From: JAPHSX01 sp041554195
GTDB taxonomy: Bacteria > Pseudomonadota > Gammaproteobacteria > Thiohalomonadales > Thiohalomonadaceae
DNA: 64,000 bases
NCBI GenBank assembly: GCA_041554195.1
Contig: JBFFMJ010000004.1
Coordinates: forward strand, 248,001 to 312,000
Direction: 5' to 3'
Notes under the pieces: generated by a model
Databases searched by the model: none
What the model saw: only the letters and a program-made list of their open reading frames with translations
What the model was told of the DNA's origin: nothing
Shown here: piece by piece, positions 54,781 to 63,167 of the stretch
Layout of the letters: each line of letters starts with the position of its first letter
Position numbering within the stretch: position 1 is the first letter of the stretch
Program-made: the position numbers and the translations under genes

Positions 54781-55634
54781 GTATGGTGTTGTTACTGCTG
54801 TTCACGCTGCCACTTCAGGCAGTTGAGAGCCGTGACCAGAAAGCGCAACAGGCCATTGAGCAATTACCGGCACCACTCTACAACCCATTCGTTGAGCGAT
54901 ACATGCTCGACGAAGTACGAGCGTTGCGTATGGAACTGCAGAACCAGCGTGCCGAGTTCACCGAAAAGTATTCCCGGGCCCAACTGGAAAGCTCTGACCG
55001 TGCTATCAGCTATACCACCAGTACGGTTAATAATATTTTCTACATGATTGCCGCTGCCGCTTCGATCTTCGCGCTGGTCGGCTGGAGTTCGATGCGTGAT
55101 ATTCGCAACAAACTCAACGAGGTGATGGACCATAAGATAGCTACCATTTCAGAGGAGTATGAAAAGCGTCTTACCAAGCTGGAACAGAAACTCAAGGACC
55201 GTACCGAGCGTATCATCTTCGCCCAGGAGGAGATCTCCCGTACCAATACCATTCACTCGCTGTGGATGCGTGCCGGGTTGGAGGCGACCCCGCAGGCCAG
55301 GATCGAGGTCTATGATCAAATTCTTGATTTGAATGGCGAGGATGTGGAGGCACTCACCTACAAGGCGGACGCGGTGCTGGAGCTGGACGAACCGGAGTGG
55401 GCACTCAACCTGTGCGATAAAGCGCTGGTACTCAATCCCGAATCGGCCTACGCCTACTATCAGCGCGCCTGTGCCAACGCCACGCTGAAACAACTCGATA
55501 CCGCTATGGATGATCTCAAAAAGGCGGTTGAACTCTCCGCCACCTACCTTGAGGAGGCGCGCAGTGATGTCAGTCTCAGCAACCTGCGTGAAACAGATCG
55601 ATTTCATGATCTGTATGAGCAGCAGGAAAGTTAA
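54768..55634 (+). CDS. Membrane-bound TPR protein at the end of the ectoine operon
   Basis: This encodes 288 residues: signal/anchor 1-18, a short periplasmic stretch, one helix near 91-107 (FYMIAAAASIFALVGW), a coiled coil (about 115-160), and TPR-like repeats at about 178-275 (EALTYKADAVLELDEPEWAL, AYAYYQRACANATLKQL). It overlaps ask by 13 bases, so it is cotranscribed. A scaffold role at the membrane is inferred; no catalytic motif is seen. Confidence 0.85.
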   Translation: MRSLSMVLLLLFTLPLQAVESRDQKAQQAIEQLPAPLYNPFVERYMLDEVRALRMELQNQRAEFTEKYSRAQLESSDRAISYTTSTVNNIFYMIAAAASIFALVGWSSMRDIRNKLNEVMDHKIATISEEYEKRLTKLEQKLKDRTERIIFAQEEISRTNTIHSLWMRAGLEATPQARIEVYDQILDLNGEDVEALTYKADAVLELDEPEWALNLCDKALVLNPESAYAYYQRACANATLKQLDTAMDDLKKAVELSATYLEEARSDVSLSNLRETDRFHDLYEQQES

Positions 55635-55689
55635 TCGCTGCTGTATATCTGGCGCAACCATATAACAATTTTTTATACAGGGTTACCAC

Positions 55690-57078
55690 ATGATCGCCAG
55701 CAGTTTTATCTTCTCCCTTCTGTTGTTCCTGGCCATCGGGCTGGCCTCGGTATTCAAGAGCCGCAACAGTTCTGAAGACTACCTGATCGCCGGCAAGGCG
55801 ATCCCCGCCTGGCTTGCCGGACTCTCCGCCGTGGCCACCAATAACAGCGGTTTTATGTTTATCGGCATGATTGGCCTGACCTATGCTACCGGCCTCTCAT
55901 CGATCTGGCTAATGGTGGGCTGGATCGCTGGCGACCTGATGGTTTCACTGATCACACTCCGACCGCTGCACGTCGCCTCACGTTCGCCACGGGTACACTC
56001 CTACGGTGGTTTGCTCGCCCATTGGCACGGTGAGGATAACCACACACTACGTCGCCTGGTTGGGGTGCTCACCATCCTCTTTCTCACCCTCTATGCCGCC
56101 GCCCAGCTCAAGGCGGGCAGTAAGGCCACAGCGGTGCTGCTGCAGTGGGAGCCCAGCTGGGGAATTTTGGTCAGTGCGGTTATCGTCCTGCTCTATAGTG
56201 CAGCCGGCGGCCTGCGCGCCTCCATCTGGACCGATGCGGCACAGTCACTGGTGATGCTGCTCGGCATGGGGGTGCTGATCATGGGCGGCGTTGAACTGGC
56301 AGGCGGCTGGACACCGGCGATGGAGAAGATGGCCGCCATCGACGGTAACTACCTGGGGTGGTTCCCCGATACCGACCTGCCCGGCATCACCCTGTTTATT
56401 CTCGGCTGGTTGTTTGGCGGCATCGCCGTGGTCGGGCAGCCGCACATCGTGATACGTTTTATCAGCCTGGACGATGAGTCGCAGATCACCCGCATGCGTC
56501 TCTACTACTACAGTTGGTTTACCCTGTTCTACGGTGCCACCATTCTGGTTGGCCTGTTGAGCCGCATCGCCTTTCCCGAAACCAGCGGCTTTGATGCGGA
56601 ACTGGCACTACCCACCATGGCGCAGCTGGTACTGCCGGAGGTACTGGTGGGACTGGTGCTGGCGGCACTGTTTGCTGCCACGCTTTCGACCGCCGACTCG
56701 CTGATCCTCTCCTGCTCTGCCGCGTTTACTCGCGACTTTGTACAGCAGCCGGGCAGGATGCATTCGTTGTGGGTGGCCAAATTGGCCACCGCCAGTGTGC
56801 TGGGTGTCGCGGTAGTGATTGCACTCACGGGGGCTGAGTCGGTCTTCGCCCTGGTACTCGACGCCTGGGGTTTACTTGGTTCCGCCTTTGCACCGCTGGT
56901 GATCCTGCATGCGCTGGGCCGGCGTGTCCCGCAAGCACTGGCTATCGGCATGATCGTTACCGGTGTTGGCGTATTCCTGTTGTGGCAACAGCTTGGCTGG
57001 GGAGCCACCCTCTACAGTGTCGCCCCTGGTATTGTGGCTGGCGTGTTGATCTACATCGCGGGGAGTCGTTTTAAGTGA
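55690..57078 (+). CDS. Sodium:solute symporter (SSS family)
   Basis: This 462-residue protein has about 13 membrane helices. SSS signature blocks include EDYLIAGKAIPAWLAGLSA, GWLFGGIAVVGQPH and LFAATLSTADSLILSCSAA. The family includes PutP (proline), PanF and ectoine carriers. Its place 55 bases after the ectoine genes suggests uptake of proline, ectoine or another compatible solute with sodium. The substrate is not shown by sequence. Confidence 0.9.
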   Translation: MIASSFIFSLLLFLAIGLASVFKSRNSSEDYLIAGKAIPAWLAGLSAVATNNSGFMFIGMIGLTYATGLSSIWLMVGWIAGDLMVSLITLRPLHVASRSPRVHSYGGLLAHWHGEDNHTLRRLVGVLTILFLTLYAAAQLKAGSKATAVLLQWEPSWGILVSAVIVLLYSAAGGLRASIWTDAAQSLVMLLGMGVLIMGGVELAGGWTPAMEKMAAIDGNYLGWFPDTDLPGITLFILGWLFGGIAVVGQPHIVIRFISLDDESQITRMRLYYYSWFTLFYGATILVGLLSRIAFPETSGFDAELALPTMAQLVLPEVLVGLVLAALFAATLSTADSLILSCSAAFTRDFVQQPGRMHSLWVAKLATASVLGVAVVIALTGAESVFALVLDAWGLLGSAFAPLVILHALGRRVPQALAIGMIVTGVGVFLLWQQLGWGATLYSVAPGIVAGVLIYIAGSRFK

Positions 57079-57218
57079 TGGTGGTAAAGTCGTGTCCCTT
57101 TGGAAAATTCTGGCGGACAAGCCCGTTGTCTCCTGAATGATAAAATGCAGCCATTTTCGAAATACCAGTCATTTGTAGTGGGGTAAGTTTTATAGGTATT
57201 CCTACGGTGACGCCGAGT

Positions 57219-58127
57219 TCACTCCCTGTGTCCCAGATATTCCGGTGCCACCGCTTCCAGTGGGCTGGGCGTGATACCAAAGATGGCCGGAAATTCACCA
57301 TTACAGACACTGGGTGATTTTGTGGAGTTGAAGTTATCGCGGGAGAACGGTTTACCCGGTACCAGTTCCAGCACTCGCGCCTGAATTGCAGAGACATTAT
57401 CCCCCAAGGGGATAATCCACTTCTTTTTTCCTAATACGTTTGCGGTGTAACGTACCAGCTGTTCCAGGGTGTAGGCGTTCGGGCCGCAGAGGTTATATCG
57501 CTGGCCGATAGTCTGTTCATCGCCAATGGCATAGACAAAACAGCTAACCACATCCTCTACCCAGATTGGCGCAAAGCAGGCTGTGGCACAGGCGAGGGGG
57601 AAGGGGCCGGGTATTTTTAGCAGTTTGGCAAAACGGTTGAGGAAGGAGTCGCCCTCGCCGAAAATCACCGAGGGACGAAAGATAGTCGCCTTCAGCCCCG
57701 AGGTGTGTACCGCATCTTCCGCCTCGCCCTTGCTGCGCAGATAGAAGCTTGGCCCGGTGGCCGCATTGGCGCCGAGGGCACTCATGTGCAGTAGACGTGA
57801 GATGTGGTTGACATGACATGCCTCGACCACCTTGTGGCTCAGCGCTACATGGGCATGGAAAAAACCGCGCCCGTTGTGTCCCTTCTCATTGAGTATACCG
57901 ACCAGATTGATCGCGACACTGCAGCCCTTAAAGGCCGTGTTAAGTGAGTGCTGGTCATGTACATCGCACTGCACCAGTTCCACCTGCGCGGGCAACGGGT
58001 AGCGGGCCGATGCGCCCTGGTGGCGCGTGAGGATACGCACCTGGTGCCCGTCGCCAAGCAGCCGTGCTGCCAGGTGATGGCCGACAAAACCGCTGCCACC
58101 GACAATGACTACCTGTTGTCTGTCCAT
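57219..58127 (-). CDS. Complex I NDUFA9-like / atypical SDR family NAD(P)-binding protein
   Basis: This 302-residue protein has the Rossmann motif VVIVGGSGFVGHHLA at the N-terminus, HMSALGANAATG, YLRSKGEAEDAV (Y-x3-K-like) and RPSVIFGEGD. It resembles the bacterial relatives of complex I subunit NDUFA9, thought to bind NADP(H) and act in quinone or lipid-related reactions. It is monocistronic and convergent with the symporter. Confidence 0.9.
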   Translation of the reverse strand: MDRQQVVIVGGSGFVGHHLAARLLGDGHQVRILTRHQGASARYPLPAQVELVQCDVHDQHSLNTAFKGCSVAINLVGILNEKGHNGRGFFHAHVALSHKVVEACHVNHISRLLHMSALGANAATGPSFYLRSKGEAEDAVHTSGLKATIFRPSVIFGEGDSFLNRFAKLLKIPGPFPLACATACFAPIWVEDVVSCFVYAIGDEQTIGQRYNLCGPNAYTLEQLVRYTANVLGKKKWIIPLGDNVSAIQARVLELVPGKPFSRDNFNSTKSPSVCNGEFPAIFGITPSPLEAVAPEYLGHRE

Positions 58128-58213
58128 ACTCTGTTACCTGTGTTGTTGTCGTTGCATCTCTTTTCCATTCTTAATATGTAATAGCAGAAGACCGTAACTT
58201 CAATGGGCAACCG

Positions 58214-58450
58214 CTACTCATGACGCAGCGCATCGATGGGATTGAGCCTGGCCGCCTTGCCTGCCGGGAAGTAACCTCAGGCGATGCCGATCACCATCGA
58301 GAAGAGCAGGGCGACGAGCACCAGCAGCGGCTCCACCACGTAGGGGATGTTGAGCAGCCCGGCGATAAACCAGAAGGCGGCGAGTACCAGCAGAATGCCG
58401 ATTATTATCTGGTCTGCCCACCCCGAGTGTTTGTTGGATATCCTCTGCCA
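58214..58450 (-). pseudogene. Remnant of a MacB/FtsX-type ABC permease
   Basis: The minus strand encodes the last ~75 residues of a MacB-like permease: LNIPYVVEPLLVLVALLFS, then VIGIA, an in-frame TGA, and GYFPAGKAARLNPIDALRHE, which is the typical C-terminus, then TAG. The rest of the gene is absent. The stop (in place of a usual S or F) and the truncation show decay. Confidence 0.6.
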
Positions 58451-58566
58451 TCTGTCGAGCCCTGGACTGAATTAATCGTGATTACTGGGTTAAGTGTAGC
58501 CGTAGATCTGACGTCGTTTGTCTTGAGGATGGATGGTTTGTTGGCGGCGAGTTTGAAGGAGAGGGG

Positions 58567-58597
58567 GTAGGGTGGATAAGTGGCAGCGCATCCACCG
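58567..58597. repeat. Palindromic repeat, GGTGGAT type
   Basis: TAGGGTGGATAAG...GCGCATCCACCG, imperfect arms GGTGGAT/ATCCACC. Same style as the copy at 61658. Part of the 58451-58861 gap, which holds no gene, only repeats. Confidence 0.6.
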
Positions 58598-58604
58598 TTA
58601 AGTT

Positions 58605-58670
58605 GTAGGAGCGGCCTGCTGGCCGCGAAAGGGGGGCGATGGTTGGTCGCGGCTTGGAAGCCGCTCCTAC
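58605..58670. repeat. REP-like palindrome, GTAGGAGCGGC type
   Basis: Outer arms GTAGGAGCGGC and GCCGCTCCTAC and inner arms GGCCGCGA / TCGCGGC around a G-rich middle. This is the classic nested form of REP elements in gammaproteobacteria. Confidence 0.85.
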
Positions 58671-58766
58671 GGGTAGAGTGGGGGCCTGCTTGTTTCTATG
58701 ATTTAGGGGGCTTGGTATTTTCGAATATCAGAGAGAGCAGTGTTCTGCCCCCGGTTTTCTTGTGCG

Positions 58767-58790
58767 TCCGATTACGCTTTGCTAATCGGA
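58767..58790. repeat. Palindromic repeat, TCCGATTA type
   Basis: TCCGATTA-CGCTTTGC-TAATCGGA, perfect 8-bp arms. Related copies lie at 63127 and twice in 63602-63673. Just beyond it, at 58812-58837, a GTTGGGGT/ACCCCAAC pair forms a second hairpin. Confidence 0.8.
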
Positions 58791-58861
58791 GTACGGGCCT
58801 GAGAGGGAGGTGTTGGGGTTCGCAGGCTCACCCCAACCTACGAGCTACGATCTAATAATGT

Positions 58862-59710
58862 TCAACTGGTAATTATCTCTTCTTTAAACCTCAAGCTCTC
58901 ATTTTCGATAGTGGCTCTAACTATATGGATCTCCATTGCTTCGGTGTCAAAGTTCTTGTAATACAGAAACATATTGGTGTCGTTGAGAGTGTTAGTGCTG
59001 GATAGCGAACCATTCTTATGTTGAATGAATGAGTGTTTATGATACAGGTCGGTTGCTCTTATCATTGACAATTGATGGGTATGACCACAGAAAACATGCT
59101 CTATATTATTCTCTCTTACGAATTCGACAACGATTCTGGAGTTGTACAGGGGGTCTGAGTCGGTATCCAGGATGGAGTGGTGTGTTAGAAGAATTATTCT
59201 ATCGTAACTTTCTTTAGTAATCGCATGAGAAAGTGTTCTCAATATTTCCTGATCGACAAAGCCGTTGTCTTTATAGAGTGAGTTGGAGTCGAGGCAGACC
59301 AGCAGAATAGTTTCGCCATTGATTGTGATGTTTTTAAGGAAATTGATGTCAGTAAAGCGATCTTTTATGCCATTGGTATTTCCATCAAGAAAGATATTAT
59401 CCTTTCTGCAATTGTTACGATTTAATGGCCGAATGACTTCTATGTTGTCGATATACTGACGAAAATAGTCGGCACTTCGCATGTTTCGTTTGTCATGATT
59501 TCCGGGGATCGAAACGATGTGCTGGCAATTGATGGAATTCAAAAAATTCCCCGCGGCCTCAAATTCACTTTCGAGAGCGTCCGTCGTGTTGTCGCCTGTG
59601 TTGATGACAATATCAGACTGATAGCTGTTCAACTTCTCCAGCAATAACTCACTATTTCCGAGCCAGTGACGAGGGCCAAAATGCATATCTGAGATGTGTA
59701 GTAGGTTCAT
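58862..59710 (-). CDS. Calcineurin-like metallophosphoesterase, AT-rich
   Basis: This 282-residue soluble enzyme has metal motifs HISDMHFGP (D8, H10), NTGDNT, PGNHDKRN and CGHTHQLS. The length and lack of membrane segments are like CpdA-type phosphodiesterases, but the second motif (GDNTTD) differs from the usual GDxxD. Its base composition is far more AT-rich than the core genome, which suggests recent transfer. It lies next to repeats and divergent from the CDP-alcohol pair. Substrate unknown. Confidence 0.88.
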   Translation of the reverse strand: MNLLHISDMHFGPRHWLGNSELLLEKLNSYQSDIVINTGDNTTDALESEFEAAGNFLNSINCQHIVSIPGNHDKRNMRSADYFRQYIDNIEVIRPLNRNNCRKDNIFLDGNTNGIKDRFTDINFLKNITINGETILLVCLDSNSLYKDNGFVDQEILRTLSHAITKESYDRIILLTHHSILDTDSDPLYNSRIVVEFVRENNIEHVFCGHTHQLSMIRATDLYHKHSFIQHKNGSLSSTNTLNDTNMFLYYKNFDTEAMEIHIVRATIENESLRFKEEIITS

Positions 59711-60231
59711 TTGCGTTGCGAGTGTCTCTTTTTCCAGAGCAGGTGGCTGGTGGCTAGCAAGAAATAGTAAGGCTTATGATCTTTCGATCTGGCATCAAAG
59801 TGCATGCGGTCACAAGCAATAGGCGTAGAGTATGCCATATATAATGTGGTAATAGCGTGATCTGCAAGGTGTCGTCTTGCAGTGAAAGAGTAAAGGGGGA
59901 GGGGGTATATTCACCCTTTATGAAGAGGACGATGCAAGTATTAGTGAAATCGCTGTGCGCCTGACCAAATAGCGCGTATAGTGGTGCCATTATTATTTCC
60001 ATGTATCGAGCCTACTGGCTATCACGCCGCTATCCTCCTTATTGCGACCCTGTTTGCTTGCAAACGACTAAAGTCGATTCATAGCACCTACTGTTTGCGT
60101 CTCTCAATCCACATGAGAACAGCCAGCCCTATAGCGTAACTCTGTTTTTTGAGTGGCTGAATGCTGCACGCGATATTTTTCTGCGTGATCCCGGTGCGTC
60201 CTTGATTTGTATATATTTCTCCTGGAGTGTC
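59711..60231. other. 521-base spacer without a convincing gene
   Basis: This AT-rich stretch lies between the divergent metallophosphoesterase and phosphatidyltransferase genes. A short minus-strand frame (59754-60002) lacks a ribosome site and family resemblance. It likely holds the promoters of both neighbours, but no convincing -35/-10 pair stands out. Confidence 0.5.
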
Positions 60232-60885
60232 ATGTCCATTAGCAACGAACAAGCAGTAGAGTCACCGCCTGCCATTATTTCCTATGTGAAAGATCTCCCA
60301 AATATGTGCTCGCTTGCTGGGCTGGCCTGCACCATATTGGCGATCTATTTCAGTATTATTGGCGTTTTTCACGCCGCAATGATTGGTATGATCTGGGCCG
60401 TTGCCTTTGACTGGGCCGATGGTCTGGTGGCGCGAAGAATGAAGGGACGCACAGGCAATGACCGCATATTTGGTGGTCAACTCGACCTGGTTATAGACAT
60501 TGTGAGCTATGGCGTCGCTCCGGCGGTTCTGTTGCTAAGTTATGGGGCGTTCGATCCCCTGTTTTTACCAGTCGCTTTCGTTGTCCTTGCCGCCAGTGCG
60601 ATACGCTTAAGTTACTTCAGTACCTACGGCTTGTCTGACGAGTCAAAATATACAGGGCTGGCGCTGGATAACAACAACATAATACTGGTTTCTGTATTCC
60701 TGTTAGAAGGCATCCTTCCTGGCGGCATCTTCTCTGTGGTTCTCTATGTCAGCGCCCTGGGGCTTGCCGTTCTCAATGTGTCACAAATTAAAACGCCAAA
60801 GCTTTCCGGTAATCCACGAAATGTTATTTTGCTTGCGTGTTACACGCTTGGCATAACGGCTATCTATTCCTGGAAGCTTCTGTAA
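60232..60885 (+). CDS. CDP-alcohol phosphatidyltransferase (PssA-like)
   Basis: This 217-residue membrane enzyme has about six helices. The CDP-alcohol motif DWADGLVARRM...GGQLDLVID is near residues 61-89; the gap between AR and G is about 4 residues longer than usual. The following VSYGVAPAVLLL resembles phosphatidylserine synthase. The family joins a CDP-activated alcohol or lipid to an acceptor. The start 60232 has GGAG 4 bases upstream. A cytidylyltransferase gene follows after 71 bases. Confidence 0.88.
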   Translation: MSISNEQAVESPPAIISYVKDLPNMCSLAGLACTILAIYFSIIGVFHAAMIGMIWAVAFDWADGLVARRMKGRTGNDRIFGGQLDLVIDIVSYGVAPAVLLLSYGAFDPLFLPVAFVVLAASAIRLSYFSTYGLSDESKYTGLALDNNNIILVSVFLLEGILPGGIFSVVLYVSALGLAVLNVSQIKTPKLSGNPRNVILLACYTLGITAIYSWKLL

Positions 60886-60956
60886 CCAGTATTCACACTG
60901 GTAAAGGTGTCCGAGGTAAGCGGCACTGATAATTATCATTTCGAGGATTAATTCGC

Positions 60957-61400
60957 ATGATTGTATATACCGTAGGTACTTTTGATCTGTTGCATGTGGG
61001 TCACCTTGCTTTGCTGGAGTACTGCAAATCATTGGGTGATGTTCTGGCCGTTGGCGTTGCATCAGATCGTGTTGTGAACTCATACAAGCCCAATGTGCCG
61101 GTGATTCCTCTGGAACAACGAATGGAAATGCTAAGGGCCTTGGCCTGTGTTGATATCGTGCGCCCCTACGATGAGCTTGAATATGTCTCTGGTTGCAAGG
61201 AACTGAATGCGGATATTTTCGTGATTGGTGAAGACTGGGGGGATAAGCCGCACAATCTTGCCGTGGAGGCTTATCTGAAATCGGCAGGCAAGGAGATCAA
61301 GCAGGTACTCTATAACCCCCGAACTTCATCCACCGCGATTAAGCAAAGTGTCATCGCTCAATCTTATAATGGTAAAGATTTAAAAGTGGCGGCTGCTTAG
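60957..61400 (+). CDS. Nucleotidyltransferase of the glycerol-3-P / phosphoethanolamine cytidylyltransferase family
   Basis: This 147-residue soluble enzyme has the class motifs VGTFDLLHVGHLALLEY (HVGH at 14-17) and RTSSTAIK near residue 122. Members make CDP-glycerol, CDP-ethanolamine, CDP-choline or related heads from CTP. Next to a CDP-alcohol transferase it suggests a short pathway for a modified phospholipid or surface phosphodiester. The acceptor is unknown. It is AT-richer than the core genome. Confidence 0.9.
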   Translation: MIVYTVGTFDLLHVGHLALLEYCKSLGDVLAVGVASDRVVNSYKPNVPVIPLEQRMEMLRALACVDIVRPYDELEYVSGCKELNADIFVIGEDWGDKPHNLAVEAYLKSAGKEIKQVLYNPRTSSTAIKQSVIAQSYNGKDLKVAAA

Positions 61401-61412
61401 CCGCTTAATTTT
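61389..61412 (+). terminator. Terminator of the CDP-alcohol pair
   Basis: GCGGCT-GCTT-AGCCGC stem overlapping the stop codon, followed by TTAATTTT. Confidence 0.7.
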
Positions 61413-61432
61413 CAGTACTTAAGCTGACCATG

Positions 61433-61499
61433 AAAAAGGGGGGCGAGGGTTTGGATTTTAACCAGTTGTACTTTTTCAAATCCCTCCGTCCCCTTTATT
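61433..61499. repeat. Long imperfect inverted repeat with GGGGACGGAGGG arms
   Basis: Left arm AAAAAGGGGGGCGAGGG and right arm (reverse) AAAGGGGACGGAGGG flank a short loop. The motif resembles palindromes associated with REP-transposase (RAYT) relics. Confidence 0.6.
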
Positions 61500-61657
61500 A
61501 AAATTTGCTGAACAGAAAAGGCTCGCTGTCGATGACCTGTTTTTTTGTCGGTAGTCAGATGAACAATATTTACGCCTTCTTTAGCGAACGTAGTGATGAA
61601 GAGGCGCTTGCAATGCTCTATCAGGTGGAGCAGGAGTGCTGTTGATAATGATTATAT

Positions 61658-61738
61658 GTAGGGTGGGTAAAGCGGAGCGAAGCCCACCGTATGTGGCTGA
61701 TGGGGTTGGTGGGTTACTCTTTGCTAACCCAGCCTACA
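61658..61738. repeat. Composite palindrome GTAGGGTGGG...CCTAC
   Basis: Two hairpins, GGTGGG/CCCACC (61662-61688) and GGTGGGTTA/TAACCCAGCC (61707-61735), bounded by GTAG and CTAC. It is the best copy of the GGTGGG family in the window. Confidence 0.75.
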
Positions 61739-61783
61739 GGCTCTACTTACCCTGATAGGGTGTGAGAGACCGCAGTTAGTGGC

Positions 61784-62086
61784 TTAGCTATTGAGTGCGT
61801 GATACACAAAGAGTGCGCCCAGTGTCAGCAGAATACCGATAACACCCATTAGTATGGTGCTATGACAGTGGTTTTTTCGTCCCTTTTGTATCCAGTAAGC
61901 TTCCAGGCCAATAAATCCTGCCGCCGCACCGTAGACGATTAACCGGTTGGTGTCGTCAAGGCCTGCCTGCAGGATGAATACAACGTAAAATGCGAAGGCG
62001 ACGCCAGTTGGGATTAGTGAAAATATCCACTCGCCTACCTCCTCTGAACTGTTTACCGTCACCGCAGGTTGATCGTGGTTACGCAT
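61784..62086 (-). CDS. Small three-helix membrane protein
   Basis: This encodes 100 residues: WIFSLIPTGVAFAFYVVFIL, LIVYGAAAGFIGLEAYW and ILMGVIGILLTLGALFV. The ATG at 62086 follows GGAGGAG by 6 to 7 bases; the TTG two codons earlier is rejected. No family recognised. It may be a small subunit or assembly factor. Confidence 0.65.
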   Translation of the reverse strand: MRNHDQPAVTVNSSEEVGEWIFSLIPTGVAFAFYVVFILQAGLDDTNRLIVYGAAAGFIGLEAYWIQKGRKNHCHSTILMGVIGILLTLGALFVYHALNS

Positions 62087-62222
62087 GTTCAATCTCCTCC
62101 ATCAGATTACCCTGACTGCGTGCGCCGGTGTGCTCGCACATGGCACTCGCAGGTAGCGTTAGCAGTGAGATCCGCATCAACACGTTATCTGGCGCAGCAG
62201 CGGTGGTATAGTACGGGGCAAT

Positions 62223-62244
62223 GGCCACGACGTCTGTCGTGGCC
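62223..62244. terminator. Perfect hairpin GGCCACGAC/GTCGTGGCC
   Basis: A 9-bp perfect stem with a GTCT loop, just downstream (minus strand) of the 74-residue gene. There is no T tract, so it may be an attenuator, mRNA 3' stabiliser or REP-like element. Confidence 0.5.
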
Positions 62245-62250
62245 ACGTGG

Positions 62251-62475
62251 CTATAAGTCGATAAGCTGGGCGTGATAGCCTGCCTGACAGGCAATGGCCG
62301 CAATGTCATGTGGCGCCATTTTCTGTGAGTCAAACGCCACAAACATAAGGTGATCTTTGGTAGAGTGGTGTGCTGCATGTAACCCGGTTTCACTATTTCC
62401 AATGGTCTCGAGAAGCTCACTTTGCTGGGCAGGTGAGAGCGTCTCCTCAACGTGCAACAGAGTTTCCATAATCAT
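62251..62475 (-). CDS. Small HMA-like or metal-associated protein
   Basis: This encodes 74 residues: METLLHVEETLSPAQQSELL, GLHAAHHSTKDHLMFV and IACQAGYHAQLIDL. The alternating pattern suggests a ferredoxin-like (HMA) fold, but it lacks CxxC and has a His-rich loop instead. ATG 62475 has GGAGG 6 bases upstream. Function unknown. It is on the same strand as the small membrane protein. Confidence 0.6.
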   Translation of the reverse strand: MIMETLLHVEETLSPAQQSELLETIGNSETGLHAAHHSTKDHLMFVAFDSQKMAPHDIAAIACQAGYHAQLIDL

Positions 62476-62728
62476 AAGACACCTCCTGTGGTGTAAACGG
62501 TGGTAGGTGATGTGACCATCTAATCACGACTCAGTATTGTTCAGCTGCGTGCATCTCGCCATGAGACGAATCTACAACATGGTGTAGGGGGTTTCTTCCA
62601 CACGCTTGTCGCGGGAATGTCTGGTGTTAGATTATTTCGCAACTTTTCCTTAGCCGTGTTTTTTCATACCATAGACGAGCACGCCTTCATACACCCGCTA
62701 CTGTAAGCGAAACTCAGGTGACACCCCG

Positions 62729-63094
62729 ATGGATTATGATATCTACCGCGACATTTACGGCTGTCAGCAGGTCCGCCTCTCCATGGGCCACGAAGCACTC
62801 GGCCTGTGGTTGACTGAGGAAGTAGGCACAGATCAGGGGCTGATCAGTGAGCTGTTGGCACGAGTCGAGCAGCTGAAAAACAGCGAGTGCTGGGAGTCTC
62901 ACCAGCAGGGGCGTGAGTTTGTAATGACGATGACCCCGGATGGTGTCGAGGTACGCGCCACCTTGCTTGACGGGCATGATGATGAAGTGGCCGAGGGGCT
63001 CAGTCACTATGACCAGGAGTCAGAGTGCAGCTGTGGACTGGATGATTTTGCTCAGTTGCTGGAGGCGTGGCAGGTCTTTACGGCGATGGCGTAG
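62729..63094 (+). CDS. yacL: UPF0231 family protein YacL
   Basis: This encodes 121 residues matching YacL: MDYDIYRDIYG, VRLSMGHEALGLWL, EVRATLLDGHDDEVAEGL, HYDQESECSCGLDDFAQLLEAW. An unknown but conserved soluble gammaproteobacterial protein. AGGTGA precedes the ATG. Confidence 0.93.
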   Translation: MDYDIYRDIYGCQQVRLSMGHEALGLWLTEEVGTDQGLISELLARVEQLKNSECWESHQQGREFVMTMTPDGVEVRATLLDGHDDEVAEGLSHYDQESECSCGLDDFAQLLEAWQVFTAMA

Positions 63095-63126
63095 GGCGAA
63101 TGGGTGCGGTAGTGATTGGCATCTGC

Positions 63127-63149
63127 TCGATTACGCGTTGCTAATCGGA
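63127..63149. repeat. Palindromic repeat, CGATTA type
   Basis: TCGATTA-CGCGTTGC-TAATCGGA, arms CGATTA/TAATCG. Same family as 58767. Confidence 0.75.
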
Positions 63150-63167
63150 CCTACGGACCAGGTTTTT

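Larger units (their letters stand above)
61401..61783. other. 383-base gap with repeats and a tiny ORF
   Basis: It holds two inverted-repeat elements (61433-61499 and 61658-61738) and a possible 28-codon frame (61559-61645, MNNIYAFFSERSDEEAL) that has no clear ribosome site. No standard gene is supported. Confidence 0.5.

Noticed and set aside
59754..60002. 82-codon minus-strand frame
   Set aside because: No ribosome site, no recognisable domain, and a composition like the surrounding spacer.
62079..62450. 123-codon minus-strand frame
   Set aside because: It runs through the perfect hairpin and overlaps the better supported 74-residue gene in another frame.
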